Shown here: positions 1 to 7,572 of the stretch, in pieces
How the letters are laid out: the number at the start of each line of letters is the position of its first letter
Position numbering within the stretch: position 1 is the first letter of the stretch
DNA from: Aliivibrio fischeri
GTDB taxonomy: Bacteria; Pseudomonadota; Gammaproteobacteria; Enterobacterales; Vibrionaceae
Assembly: GCA_038993745.2 (NCBI GenBank)
Contig: CP160630.1
Span: 868,001 to 932,000 of the forward strand
Length of the DNA: 64,000 nucleotides
Reading direction: 5' to 3'
Program-made: the position numbers and the translations under genes
Notes under the pieces: model-generated
The model's input: the letters and a program-made list of their open reading frames with translations, nothing else
Told to the model about the DNA's origin: nothing
Database searches by the model: none

Positions 1-162
1 TAATTGACTAAACTCATCGAAATCGATTTCTGGGAAGTTAAGATAGATTAAGCCTGACTTATCAATTTCAATGTCACGTAAATCAATATGTTGAGAAGCT
101 AAAATATCTAATAACTCGCGAGTAAGACCTAAGCGATCCTTGCATTGCACTTCAAGACGCAC
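1..162 (-). CDS. tyrR: Transcriptional regulator TyrR, N-terminal fragment (cut by window edge)
   Basis: Only the first 54 codons are in the window; the gene runs off the left edge. The visible N-terminus reads VRLEVQCKDRLGLTRELLD and continues with a LRDIEIDKSG segment, which closely matches the N-terminal ACT domain of E. coli TyrR, the aromatic-amino-acid-responsive regulator of transport and biosynthesis genes. The start is a GTG at 162-160, preceded on the minus strand by GAGGAA seven bases upstream. The ATP-binding and HTH domains cannot be seen. Identification rests on the recognisable start only. Confidence 0.85.
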   Translation of the reverse strand, partial: MRLEVQCKDRLGLTRELLDILASQHIDLRDIEIDKSGLIYLNFPEIDFDEFSQL

Positions 163-240
163 AAAAATTCCTCAATAATAAGGGTGTCAAAATATGTTTA
201 CACCAGTTTGCGTGAGAGAAAAAAAAGAGTCAAGAAAGAA

Positions 241-270
241 GTGATCTAAAAACTGTTTTAATTCGTTATA
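241..270 (+). promoter_or_regulatory. Predicted ECF sigma (RpoE/ChrR-type) promoter of the tudS-like/photolyase operon
   Basis: GTGATCT at 241-247 is followed after exactly 16 bases by CGTTATA at 264-270. The same pair with the same spacing lies before the SnoaL operon and before the ECF sigma gene itself. Photolyase genes are members of the ChrR-controlled sigma regulon in Rhodobacter, so the assignment is biologically consistent. The motif was inferred by comparing the three sites by eye. Confidence 0.6.
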
Positions 271-300
271 CTTTTTAGTACATGGATGGGGGAAATTATC

Positions 301-1245
301 ATGACTATTAATGTTGGCATCAGTTCTTGTGTTATCGGAGAAAGTGTTCGTTTTGATGGCGGGCACAAGAGCAATAAATTCGCATCAAAAGTATTATCAC
401 CATATTTTAATTACATACCAATCTGCCCAGAAGTAGGAAGCGGTATGTCTGTACCACGACCAACCATCAGATTAATGACAAACGATGAACGCATCGCCTT
501 AGTTGATTCTAAGGATTCAAGTATTGATTACACGGATTCCATGCTTGAATTCTCAAATAAAACCGTTGATGCCCTGATGGATGCAGATCTATGTGGTTAC
601 ATTGTCTGTGCCAATTCACCAAGTTGTGGCATGGAACGCGTTAAAGTTTACAGTAAGAACAATGCCACTAAAAATGGCGTTGGCTTGTATACCGGAACGC
701 TAATGAAAAAAATGCCGTGGTTACCTGTTGAAGAAGACGGTCGATTAAATGATCCCGTTTTAAAAGAAAACTTCATTACACGTGTTTTTTGCTTACACGA
801 TTTATATCAGTCTATGGATGGACAACCTACCGCAGGAAAAATTGTCGCTTTCCATTCTCGTTATAAATACACATTAATGTCCCACTCTACTGTCGGCTAT
901 AAAAACCTTGGTAAATTGGTGGCTCGTGTTGCTGAATACGATATTCACGAATTTTTCAATCTATACCGAACTCAGTTAATGCAGACTATGAGTATTCGAG
1001 CTACCCGTAAAAATAACACCAACGTATTAATGCACTTACAAGGTTATTTCAAGAAAGATTTAGATTCACCTCAGAAGCAGGCTTTAGCTGAGCTCATTCA
1101 AGAGTATAATCAAGGTTTATTGCCTTTGTTGTCTCCTATCACTTTGATTAAACACCATTTAAGTATGCACAATAATGATTACTTAAAACAACAATCTTTC
1201 TTAAACCCTTACCCACAAGAGCTAAGATTACGCTATGGATTATAA
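301..1245 (+). CDS. DUF523 (TudS-like) plus DUF1722 (YbgA-like) fusion protein
   Basis: The N-terminal half is a DUF523 domain with cysteines at about C10 (ISSCV), C42 (ICPEVGSG) and C109 (SPSCGM), the pattern that binds a [4Fe-4S] cluster in 2-thiouracil desulfidase TudS. The C-terminal half is a DUF1722/YbgA domain. The ATG at 301 is chosen over the upstream ATG at 286 because GGGGGAA sits six bases before it; this gives 314 residues. The last 11 bases overlap the photolyase gene, as ybgA neighbours phrB in E. coli. Desulfidase activity is inferred from the family; the role of DUF1722 is unknown. A role in repairing or detoxifying thiolated bases alongside the photolyase is speculative. Confidence 0.85.
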   Translation: MTINVGISSCVIGESVRFDGGHKSNKFASKVLSPYFNYIPICPEVGSGMSVPRPTIRLMTNDERIALVDSKDSSIDYTDSMLEFSNKTVDALMDADLCGYIVCANSPSCGMERVKVYSKNNATKNGVGLYTGTLMKKMPWLPVEEDGRLNDPVLKENFITRVFCLHDLYQSMDGQPTAGKIVAFHSRYKYTLMSHSTVGYKNLGKLVARVAEYDIHEFFNLYRTQLMQTMSIRATRKNNTNVLMHLQGYFKKDLDSPQKQALAELIQEYNQGLLPLLSPITLIKHHLSMHNNDYLKQQSFLNPYPQELRLRYGL

Positions 1246-2674
1246 ACACAACTTACAATGTGTTTGGTTCCGACACGATTTGCGAACCATTGATAACCCA
1301 GCATTACAGGCTGCTATTGAGAATCAGCAGCCTACTTTTGCTCTATTTATTTATTCTGAATCTCAATGGAAAAAACACAATAAAGCGCCGATTCAAATCG
1401 ATTTAATCAAAAGGCGGTTAGTGGAATTAAAAAATGAATTAGAGCAACTCAATATTCCATTAATCATTATTTCTAGCCCTTTATTTTCAGAGATACCAGC
1501 GAAGATAACTGCGCTATTTAGTGAACTCAGTGTTAATGCATTATTTGCAAACAAAGAATACGAGCATGATGAACGACTTCGTGATACTCAAGTATACGAA
1601 TCATTACTCAATACAAACTGCTATTTTTTCGACGCCAAATGCATACTACCCGTTGGTACTATCATTAACCGAACTCAACAGCCTTATAAAGTATTCACGC
1701 CATTTAAAAAAGCGTGGAAAGCCTCGTTTTATCAACAACAGCCACACATTACCAAAACCGGGAGATCCGTTCTGTGTGACCCCAAATTGATTAAAAAGCT
1801 ATTCCTAAATAATGATGACTCTTTTGCTTTTTCATCTTCAAATGAAAGTGGAAGTTGGCCGGTTTCGACAAAAGCAATTATTGATATATTACGTCAATTT
1901 TGCCGTCAAAAAGTAAGCCAATACCATAACAATCGAGATTATCTCGAGATACAAGGCACAAGTCAGTTATCCCCTTATTTGGCCATCGGCGCTATATCAG
2001 CAAAGCAATGTGCGTTGCGTTTGCACCTAGAAGCGAATTATGAATTAAATCAAGGAGAGGACATTTGGCTTGATGAGTTAATATGGCGTGAATTTTATAC
2101 GCACCTACTTCATTTTTATCCTAATTTATCAAAAAATCAGGCATTTCTTTCTTATGATAAATACATTGAGTGGGATAACAACCTAGACAATTTTGAACGC
2201 TGGTGTAAAGGTGAAACAGGCTTCCCGATTGTTGATGCAGCAATGAAACAGTTAAATACCACAGGTTGGATGCATAACCGATTACGCATGATCACCGCCA
2301 GTTTTCTAGTTAAAGATTTACACATTGATTGGCGTTGGGGCGAACAATACTTTATGTCAAAGTTAATTGATGGTGATTTTGCATCGAACAATGGTGGTTG
2401 GCAATGGTGTGCGTCTGTTGGATGTGACAGTTCTCCTTACTTTCGTATCTTTAACCCAATAACTCAGGGAAAAAAATTTGATGCGGATTGCATCTTTATT
2501 AAACATTGGCTTCCTGAATTAAAAGCGCTGAGCAACAAGGAAATTCACCATCCTAATCCTGCACCGTTATTGAAATCGGGTAACTATCCTGATCAAATTG
2601 TTGATCACGCTCAGCAAAGAATCAAAGTTGTCGAGGTTTATAAGCAAGCAAAACAACTGGATATTGCAAGTTAA
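1235..2674 (+). CDS. phrB: Deoxyribodipyrimidine photolyase (CPD photolyase)
   Basis: This 479-residue protein has the N-terminal antenna-binding Rossmann domain (CVWFRHDLRTIDNPAL) and the C-terminal FAD domain (GWMHNRLRM, DWRWGEQYFM, ASNNGGWQW, SPYFRIFNP) of class I CPD photolyases. These enzymes use blue light and reduced FAD to split cyclobutane pyrimidine dimers. The ATG lies inside the end of the preceding gene, so the two are co-transcribed and probably translationally coupled. The predicted ECF-sigma promoter upstream implies induction by singlet-oxygen or light stress. A cryptochrome-only role is less likely because the NNGGWQW region and full length are photolyase-like. Confidence 0.95.
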   Translation: MDYKHNLQCVWFRHDLRTIDNPALQAAIENQQPTFALFIYSESQWKKHNKAPIQIDLIKRRLVELKNELEQLNIPLIIISSPLFSEIPAKITALFSELSVNALFANKEYEHDERLRDTQVYESLLNTNCYFFDAKCILPVGTIINRTQQPYKVFTPFKKAWKASFYQQQPHITKTGRSVLCDPKLIKKLFLNNDDSFAFSSSNESGSWPVSTKAIIDILRQFCRQKVSQYHNNRDYLEIQGTSQLSPYLAIGAISAKQCALRLHLEANYELNQGEDIWLDELIWREFYTHLLHFYPNLSKNQAFLSYDKYIEWDNNLDNFERWCKGETGFPIVDAAMKQLNTTGWMHNRLRMITASFLVKDLHIDWRWGEQYFMSKLIDGDFASNNGGWQWCASVGCDSSPYFRIFNPITQGKKFDADCIFIKHWLPELKALSNKEIHHPNPAPLLKSGNYPDQIVDHAQQRIKVVEVYKQAKQLDIAS

Positions 2675-2688
2675 CCACGCTTGAGTAT

Positions 2689-2723
2689 GATTAATACATC
2701 TATTACTAAGAGATGTATTAATC
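2689..2723 (+). promoter_or_regulatory. Perfect 13-bp inverted repeat abutting the phosphatase start codon
   Basis: GATTAATACATCT (2689-2701) is the exact reverse complement of AGATGTATTAATC (2711-2723), with a 9-base loop. The second arm ends one base before the ATG at 2725 and the repeat encloses the likely Shine-Dalgarno (AAGAGA). There is no T-tract, so it is not a normal terminator. It may be an RNA switch limiting translation or an operator for a dimeric regulator. Confidence 0.5.
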
Positions 2724-2724
2724 G

Positions 2725-4578
2725 ATGCCTTTACCTTTTGTTCTTGCAGGTCCTATTGTTCGAAAATCCTCAGAAAGTGAAATTAATTTGTGGATTTCAA
2801 CATCTCAACAATTAACAGGGAAAGTACTCATTACTGTTAAAGGGCATCAGCAATGCTTCGATATAACCCCATCGCAAGGCATCCAATTAGGAACCAACGC
2901 ATGGGTTTATCTTTTACATTGCCAAGCTACATTCCCTGCAAACGAAGCTATCTCTTACGATATTGATACTCAATATGGATTGCTCTCAAAACTATTACCT
3001 CATGCTCTGTATGATAATGAATCTTCATTTACACTCATCATCAAAAATACAGCCGACTACGTGTTACATGGCTCGTGCCGCAACCCACACTATGCAAGTA
3101 AAGACAGTTTAGTTATTGCTAATCAGCAGCATCAAGCGCAGCAACCAGAAGAAAGAGCAAGCCTATTGATGATGAGTGGTGACCAAATCTATGCCGATGA
3201 TGTGGCAGGACCAATGCTTTACGCTATCCAGCAAGTGATACCTAAACTGGGTTTATTTGAAGAAACCTTGCCCCACTCTGAAATACAAAATTGCTCAGAG
3301 CTCTTTGTGCACCCTCATAATTTGTATCATAGAGATAAAATCCTACCTCATTACGTAGAGAAGAATAATTTTTTATCTCGCTGCAATTTGTATCGCTCTC
3401 GTCCAATATTCAGTTCGACTAAGCATGAAAATCATTTAATAAGTATCTCTGAGTTCTTTGTTATGTACTTATTAGTATGGTCTCCAACGCTTTGGGAAAC
3501 GATTTCTTTACCAGAAAAACACCCTAATTTAGAGGGTAAATGGCAAAAGATGTGGCAACAAGAGAAACAACAAATTGATCTTTTTGTCGATGGACTAACT
3601 GATGCGCAGCAATTATTTGCGCACATACCGACTTATATGATTTTTGATGACCATGATGTTACTGATGATTGGAATCTAACCATTGGTTGGGAGAATGCCG
3701 TAAACGGCCACCCACTTGCATCTCAAGTCATTGGTAATGGATTAATTAGCTACTTTCTCTGTCAGGGTTGGGGAAATAACCCAGAGCAGTTTGATGCTGA
3801 GTTTTTAGATGCATTTAGAGATCTTTTTTCTCAATATAACAATGAACAACATCAAAAATTAATTTGGACTCTAACTCGCTTTGAACAATGGCATTACTCA
3901 ATTCATACTACTCCGAAAGTTGTGGTTCTAGATACTCGTACTCGTCGTTGGCGATCAGAATCAAATACCAATAAGCCTTCTGGATTAATGGATTGGGAGG
4001 CTTTACTCGATTTACAACACGAGTTAATTGATCAAGAGTCGATCATTATTGTGTCAGCGGCACCCATTTTTGGGGTTAAATTTATTGAAGCATTACAAAA
4101 AACCATGACATTGCTAGGTCAACCTTTGGTTATTGATGCTGAAAACTGGATGGCACACCCAGGCTCTGCAAATACCTTGCTGAGTATTTTAACTCACCCT
4201 AAAACACCCCAAAACTTTGTTATTCTATCTGGCGATGTGCACTACTCATTTGCCTACGATATTAATGTACGTCACAGCAAATCAAGCCCTGATATTTACC
4301 AAATTACGTGCAGTGGATTCAAAAATGAATTCCCTAATGCTCTCTTACGTTTTTGTGATTTTATGGACCGTATTCTTTATAGTCCGCACTCACCTTTAAA
4401 CTGGTTTACAAAACGAAAAAATCTATTGGTGTCAAAGCGAGATCCATCAACATCAAATCAGCATAAGTTGATTAATCAAAGTGCGATTGGAGAGTTAAAG
4501 TTAGATGATAAAGGCAAGCCAACACAGATATCCATTCTGACTGCAGAAGGAAAATCTATCTCGTTCTTGCCTAAATAA
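2725..4578 (+). CDS. PhoD-like alkaline phosphatase family protein (metallophosphatase)
   Basis: A 617-residue protein with the metal-binding motifs of PhoD-type phosphatases in order: SGDQIYADD near residue 152, MIFDDHDVTDDWN near 307, VVLDTRTRRWRSE near 398 and LSGDVHYSF near 500. PhoD enzymes are Ca/Fe-dependent phosphomono- or diesterases. No signal peptide or Tat motif is visible at the N-terminus, so this protein is probably cytoplasmic, unlike classical secreted PhoD. It follows phrB by 50 bases and may be co-transcribed. The start is placed at 2725, directly after a perfect hairpin. The true substrate is unknown. Confidence 0.8.
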   Translation: MPLPFVLAGPIVRKSSESEINLWISTSQQLTGKVLITVKGHQQCFDITPSQGIQLGTNAWVYLLHCQATFPANEAISYDIDTQYGLLSKLLPHALYDNESSFTLIIKNTADYVLHGSCRNPHYASKDSLVIANQQHQAQQPEERASLLMMSGDQIYADDVAGPMLYAIQQVIPKLGLFEETLPHSEIQNCSELFVHPHNLYHRDKILPHYVEKNNFLSRCNLYRSRPIFSSTKHENHLISISEFFVMYLLVWSPTLWETISLPEKHPNLEGKWQKMWQQEKQQIDLFVDGLTDAQQLFAHIPTYMIFDDHDVTDDWNLTIGWENAVNGHPLASQVIGNGLISYFLCQGWGNNPEQFDAEFLDAFRDLFSQYNNEQHQKLIWTLTRFEQWHYSIHTTPKVVVLDTRTRRWRSESNTNKPSGLMDWEALLDLQHELIDQESIIIVSAAPIFGVKFIEALQKTMTLLGQPLVIDAENWMAHPGSANTLLSILTHPKTPQNFVILSGDVHYSFAYDINVRHSKSSPDIYQITCSGFKNEFPNALLRFCDFMDRILYSPHSPLNWFTKRKNLLVSKRDPSTSNQHKLINQSAIGELKLDDKGKPTQISILTAEGKSISFLPK

Positions 4579-4597
4579 ACGCTAGAAAACTAGCTTG
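4577..4597 (-). terminator. Weak hairpin, possible terminator of the 45-aa ORF
   Basis: GCTAG, AAAA, CTAGC at 4581-4594 forms a short stem, followed on the minus strand by a T-rich stretch. It lies between the convergent phosphatase gene and the small ORF. The stem is short, so this is tentative. Confidence 0.3.
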
Positions 4598-4603
4598 GGG
4601 AAA

Positions 4604-4741
4604 TTAATCGTTGAGTGTTGCGTCTAAGTCGCACTCAACTTCCATTGAATTATGGAAATACAGACCGGCTTCAATTGCATCTAGCCATTCTAATTCCATC
4701 TCTTCACGATATTTTATTTTATCGAGATAATTATTACTCAT
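4604..4741 (-). CDS. Small acidic protein, 45 aa, unknown function
   Basis: A 45-codon frame starting [20 protein letters not shown] and ending in DLDATLND. The ATG at 4741 is preceded by AAGGAA seven bases upstream, a near-ideal ribosome binding site. It is acidic and probably helical, with no signal peptide or membrane segment. It is transcribed away from the chaN gene, and two Fur-like sites lie in the shared upstream region, so iron control is possible. I do not recognise the family. The ribosome binding site and amino-acid composition argue for a real gene. Confidence 0.55.
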
Positions 4742-4854
4742 CTATCATTTCCTTATTTGAGTATATGAGTGTTCTGATTATACAAACCTGCTATGACATT
4801 ACTGTGACAGAGTTAAAACTACCATTCTGTAAATTTTAAATTCATCACACACAT

Positions 4855-4892
4855 TGAGAATGATTCTTATTTATATTGATAATCATTTCCAT
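4855..4892 (+). promoter_or_regulatory. Two Fur-box-like sites upstream of chaN
   Basis: TGAGAATGATTCTTA (4855-4869) and TGATAATCATTTCC (from 4878) each match the 7-1-7 Fur inverted repeat with a few mismatches. They lie 40-80 bases upstream of the haem-related lipoprotein gene, as expected for iron-repressed expression. Confidence 0.65.
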
Positions 4893-4933
4893 TTAACCTA
4901 AGCTATAGGTTTGTTATCTAATGAATTCTTATT

Positions 4934-5917
4934 ATGAAATCCACACCACTACTGTCACTTATTTCATTACTGCTTTTGTCAGGATGTAGTCAAAACATTC
5001 ACCAAAAGGCTGACGTTGAACCTTCTGTAGAGAGCTTTTACGATTACCAACTGCTTTCACCTAGTAGTGACGTCATTACGCTTACCTCTCTACCTGATGA
5101 AATACGCAATGCTGATGTTGTTTTAATTGGTGAATGGCACACACATGCCGGTGTTCATCGTTTCCAAACGGATTTATTTAAACAATTAGCACAGGAAAAC
5201 CCAAATTTAGCGTTATCAATGGAACAATTTACCCGTGATAAACAAGACATTCTCACTCAATATCTCTCAGGGGAAATTGGTGAACAGACCTTAATGAAAG
5301 AAGCGAACGCTTGGCCAAATTATGAAAGTGATTACCGTCCGTTAGTTGAATTAGCCAAATTTTATCAACGTGATGTTATTGCATCAAACGCGCCAAAACC
5401 GATTGTAAAATGTATCGGTCAGCAAGGTATTGGTTATCTCGACAAACTCAATGACACCGAGCGTACATGGCTTGCCGCTAACATAGATACAGCTGATTCT
5501 GCATATAAAACGAAATTCTTTAATTCAATGCACCATGGAGATGAATCTCAAACCAAAAAACAGTATGCCGCTCAAATAACATGGGACGCAACTATGGCTG
5601 AAAGCATTGTTAACTACATCGGTCAGCACCCAAATTCACAAGTCGTGCATATTGCTGGTAAATTCCATATTGAAAACGGATTAGGGACCGCAGCGCAGAT
5701 TCTAAAACTTAATCCAAACCTGAACGTGGTTGTGGTGACACCAACTGAAGCGATAAGCCCAGAGAGTAAAGATTATCAATTAAAGGTATTAACACCGCCT
5801 AAGCGTTTCGTTAAAAAAGAGAACATGATGAACGCTTATAAAGATCTAAAAACCGTAACAAAGATCTGGTGTGTAAATAATAATAAAAAAAACCACCTAC
5901 CTTTGACGGGGGAGTAA
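4934..5917 (+). CDS. chaN: ChaN family lipoprotein (haem-binding uptake-associated)
   Basis: The N-terminus is a lipoprotein signal with lipobox LLLLSGC, so the protein is predicted to be lipid-anchored in the envelope. The rest is a Cofac_haem_bdg (DUF399) domain with GEWHTHAGVH near residue 66, SMEQFTRD near 94 and HIAGKFHIENG near 240. Campylobacter ChaN binds cofacial haem and is iron-regulated. Two Fur-like boxes upstream fit that role. The last codons read into an intrinsic terminator hairpin, so the C-terminal tail (NNNKKNHLPLTGE) may be poorly conserved. Haem binding is inferred from the family. Confidence 0.85.
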   Translation: MKSTPLLSLISLLLLSGCSQNIHQKADVEPSVESFYDYQLLSPSSDVITLTSLPDEIRNADVVLIGEWHTHAGVHRFQTDLFKQLAQENPNLALSMEQFTRDKQDILTQYLSGEIGEQTLMKEANAWPNYESDYRPLVELAKFYQRDVIASNAPKPIVKCIGQQGIGYLDKLNDTERTWLAANIDTADSAYKTKFFNSMHHGDESQTKKQYAAQITWDATMAESIVNYIGQHPNSQVVHIAGKFHIENGLGTAAQILKLNPNLNVVVVTPTEAISPESKDYQLKVLTPPKRFVKKENMMNAYKDLKTVTKIWCVNNNKKNHLPLTGE

Positions 5918-5940
5918 AAAGGTAAGTGGTTTTGGTATTT
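5884..5940 (+). terminator. Intrinsic terminator between chaN and the DUF3833 gene
   Basis: AACCACCTACCTTT pairs with AAAGGTA-AGTGGTT across a short loop, with T-rich sequence after it on the plus strand and an A-run before it, so it can serve both convergent genes. The chaN stop codon lies inside the hairpin. Confidence 0.75.
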
Positions 5941-5950
5941 TTTAAGTGCG

Positions 5951-6468
5951 CTATTTTCGGATAACAAGTATGACTTCCCCGACTTGTATTCCCCATTTAT
6001 AAATGGCAGTTTGATTGATCACCACAGACTCTGATATTTGATAAATCCAATCATCAAATTCAACTTCATACTGTGAATCATCCACCTCCAATACCATGGC
6101 ATATTTCCAATGTAGCGCATTACCTGCACTCTCTCCGGTGGCTTGTTCAAGAATGTCATTGGCTTTTCCTGTATAGGTTTGGTTACCTAAATCTTGAATA
6201 ACCCAAGTGCGATTTTGTTTTTCGCCATCGTTAAATAAAAACTGTTCATCTAACGTTAATGTGTTTTCTTTCCAACTGGCTTGCAAATCAACCGTGAATG
6301 TTCTTACTACTTTGCCATCAAATCCTTTTACTATTCCCTCTGCTTTTAAGTCACCTTGAAAAAACGCTTTCATTGAAAATGACGGGTTACTTCAGCGTAA
6401 TCACTAACCTCTTGAGATGAACACCCCATTAAAACGAAACTGAGCAGCACAAAAATAAGCTTTTTCAT
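5951..6468 (-). pseudogene. DUF3833 family lipoprotein, frameshifted
   Basis: The minus-strand ATG at 6468 starts a lipoprotein signal (MKKLIFVLLSFVLMGC) that shares its A with the stop of the preceding gene (TAATG). The frame stops after about 32 codons. The rest of the DUF3833 domain continues in another frame, from MKAFFQGDLKAEG to the end at 5951. Adding one base to the CCC run (6384-6386) joins them as EVTPSFSMKAFFQG, giving about 172 residues. DUF3833 genes are the usual last member of ChrR-sigma lipid clusters; function unknown. The defect is probably a sequencing error. Confidence 0.75.
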
Positions 6469-6971
6469 TACTCGGCTCCTATCAGTTCTAATCGCAGGTC
6501 GGGATACGTTGTTTTTTCTGACACCCAAATATCCAAGAACAGCTGTGAGAAATCGGAATTTGCGATGCTTCCTATGGGTTTATTGTTTAAAAAGAATTCG
6601 TTGGTTCCGTTTTCATCAATAGTAAATACAAGTTTATCTTCTGGTTTCACATCAGGAAAAACGTTCTCTAATTGCTCTAACCAACTATTTAAGTCTGGAT
6701 GGTTGATGGCTTGTTTTTGCCATTGCTCTTTTGTCGCTTTTATTAAGTTTTCTTTGGATATATTACGGTAATACTCGATTTCTAAGGCCTGTGGGTATTC
6801 ACCATAAGTAAATTGACCTGATGAAGTAAAAAGTTGTGCCTGATAAACTGAAATGAGATACCAAGTTAATTCCGATTTACCGCTACTTTCTAACCCAGAT
6901 AATGGCGCGGATTGAACACTACTTGTTATTAACAACCCCGCTAGAATGAGCATGTTGATTTGCTTCGCCAT
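6468..6971 (-). CDS. Chalcone-isomerase-like periplasmic protein (alternative internal start)
   Basis: Starting at the ATG at 6971 gives 167 residues beginning with a cleavable signal peptide (MAKQINMLILAGLLITSSVQS) and continuing into a chalcone_isomerase_3-type domain. The ATG has its own Shine-Dalgarno, AAGGGGAG, seven bases upstream. Bacterial members have the fold of chalcone isomerase or fatty-acid-binding proteins and do not make flavonoids; a periplasmic lipid-binding role is inferred. Its stop codon shares a base with the start of the DUF3833 lipoprotein gene, indicating coupled translation. Confidence 0.6.
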   Translation of the reverse strand: MAKQINMLILAGLLITSSVQSAPLSGLESSGKSELTWYLISVYQAQLFTSSGQFTYGEYPQALEIEYYRNISKENLIKATKEQWQKQAINHPDLNSWLEQLENVFPDVKPEDKLVFTIDENGTNEFFLNNKPIGSIANSDFSQLFLDIWVSEKTTYPDLRLELIGAE

Positions 6972-7487
6972 GTGAACTCCCCTTTCCTGTATTCTTTGAT
7001 TTATTCGTTTCTGAATAATAATAAATACGGGTAAATTGACAGCCCAGATCACCGCAACAGCAAATAAAGTGATATTTAATGAATAGACAAACTCAACGCC
7101 GCCAAGTCGTTGTCCTGCGAGATAGTTTAAAGGCCCCGCAATGGCACCAAATAAAGAGATAGCGACGATATGAAAACGGCTTAACCACTTCAAACTGTGA
7201 TTTAAAGCAATAGAGAAGTGAGCCCAAATCATAATTAACCAAATAGGAATAATGACGTTATTGGCAAAAGCAAAGATATCGATTAACGATAAGAAGGAAT
7301 CACTAATAACACCAATAATACCAATAACCGTGATCATCATGGCATCTTGTTTTCGACTTGGTGATACCCACAAATGGATCAATACAGAAAGTAATAAAAA
7401 AGGAATGGCTTGCTGCTTGTAAATGATGGCAGCAAGCCAGGCAAGCTGAAACCACACGGCATTAATCAGAGGGAAATAACGTTGCAT
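6468..7487 (-). CDS. DUF2878 protein reading in frame into a chalcone-isomerase-like protein
   Basis: Residues 1-170 are a DUF2878 membrane protein with about five hydrophobic segments. The frame continues without a stop into a chalcone-isomerase-like domain (about 173-339). These are normally two separate genes, and the junction here contains AAGGGGAG, an ATG and a complete signal peptide, which would be odd inside one polypeptide. The ORF starts at 7487 with AGGAGG five bases upstream. It could be a real fusion, but more likely a stop was lost by indel or two proteins are made. Membrane location of the first half is clear; biochemical function is unknown. The cluster context points to lipid remodelling under sigma/ChrR control. 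Confidence 0.65.
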   Translation of the reverse strand: MQRYFPLINAVWFQLAWLAAIIYKQQAIPFLLLSVLIHLWVSPSRKQDAMMITVIGIIGVISDSFLSLIDIFAFANNVIIPIWLIMIWAHFSIALNHSLKWLSRFHIVAISLFGAIAGPLNYLAGQRLGGVEFVYSLNITLFAVAVIWAVNLPVFIIIQKRINQRIQERGVHMAKQINMLILAGLLITSSVQSAPLSGLESSGKSELTWYLISVYQAQLFTSSGQFTYGEYPQALEIEYYRNISKENLIKATKEQWQKQAINHPDLNSWLEQLENVFPDVKPEDKLVFTIDENGTNEFFLNNKPIGSIANSDFSQLFLDIWVSEKTTYPDLRLELIGAE

Positions 7488-7572
7488 GGCAGCCTCCTAA
7501 ACAATAATTTGCAAACATCAATCTATAAAAATCACTTGCAAAAAACTTTACTAACAATCTATATCAATGGAC

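Noticed and set aside
4615..4839. 74-codon plus-strand frame between the phosphatase and chaN
   Set aside because: No ribosome site, poor composition, and it is antisense to the better-supported 45-aa ORF and runs through the Fur-like region.
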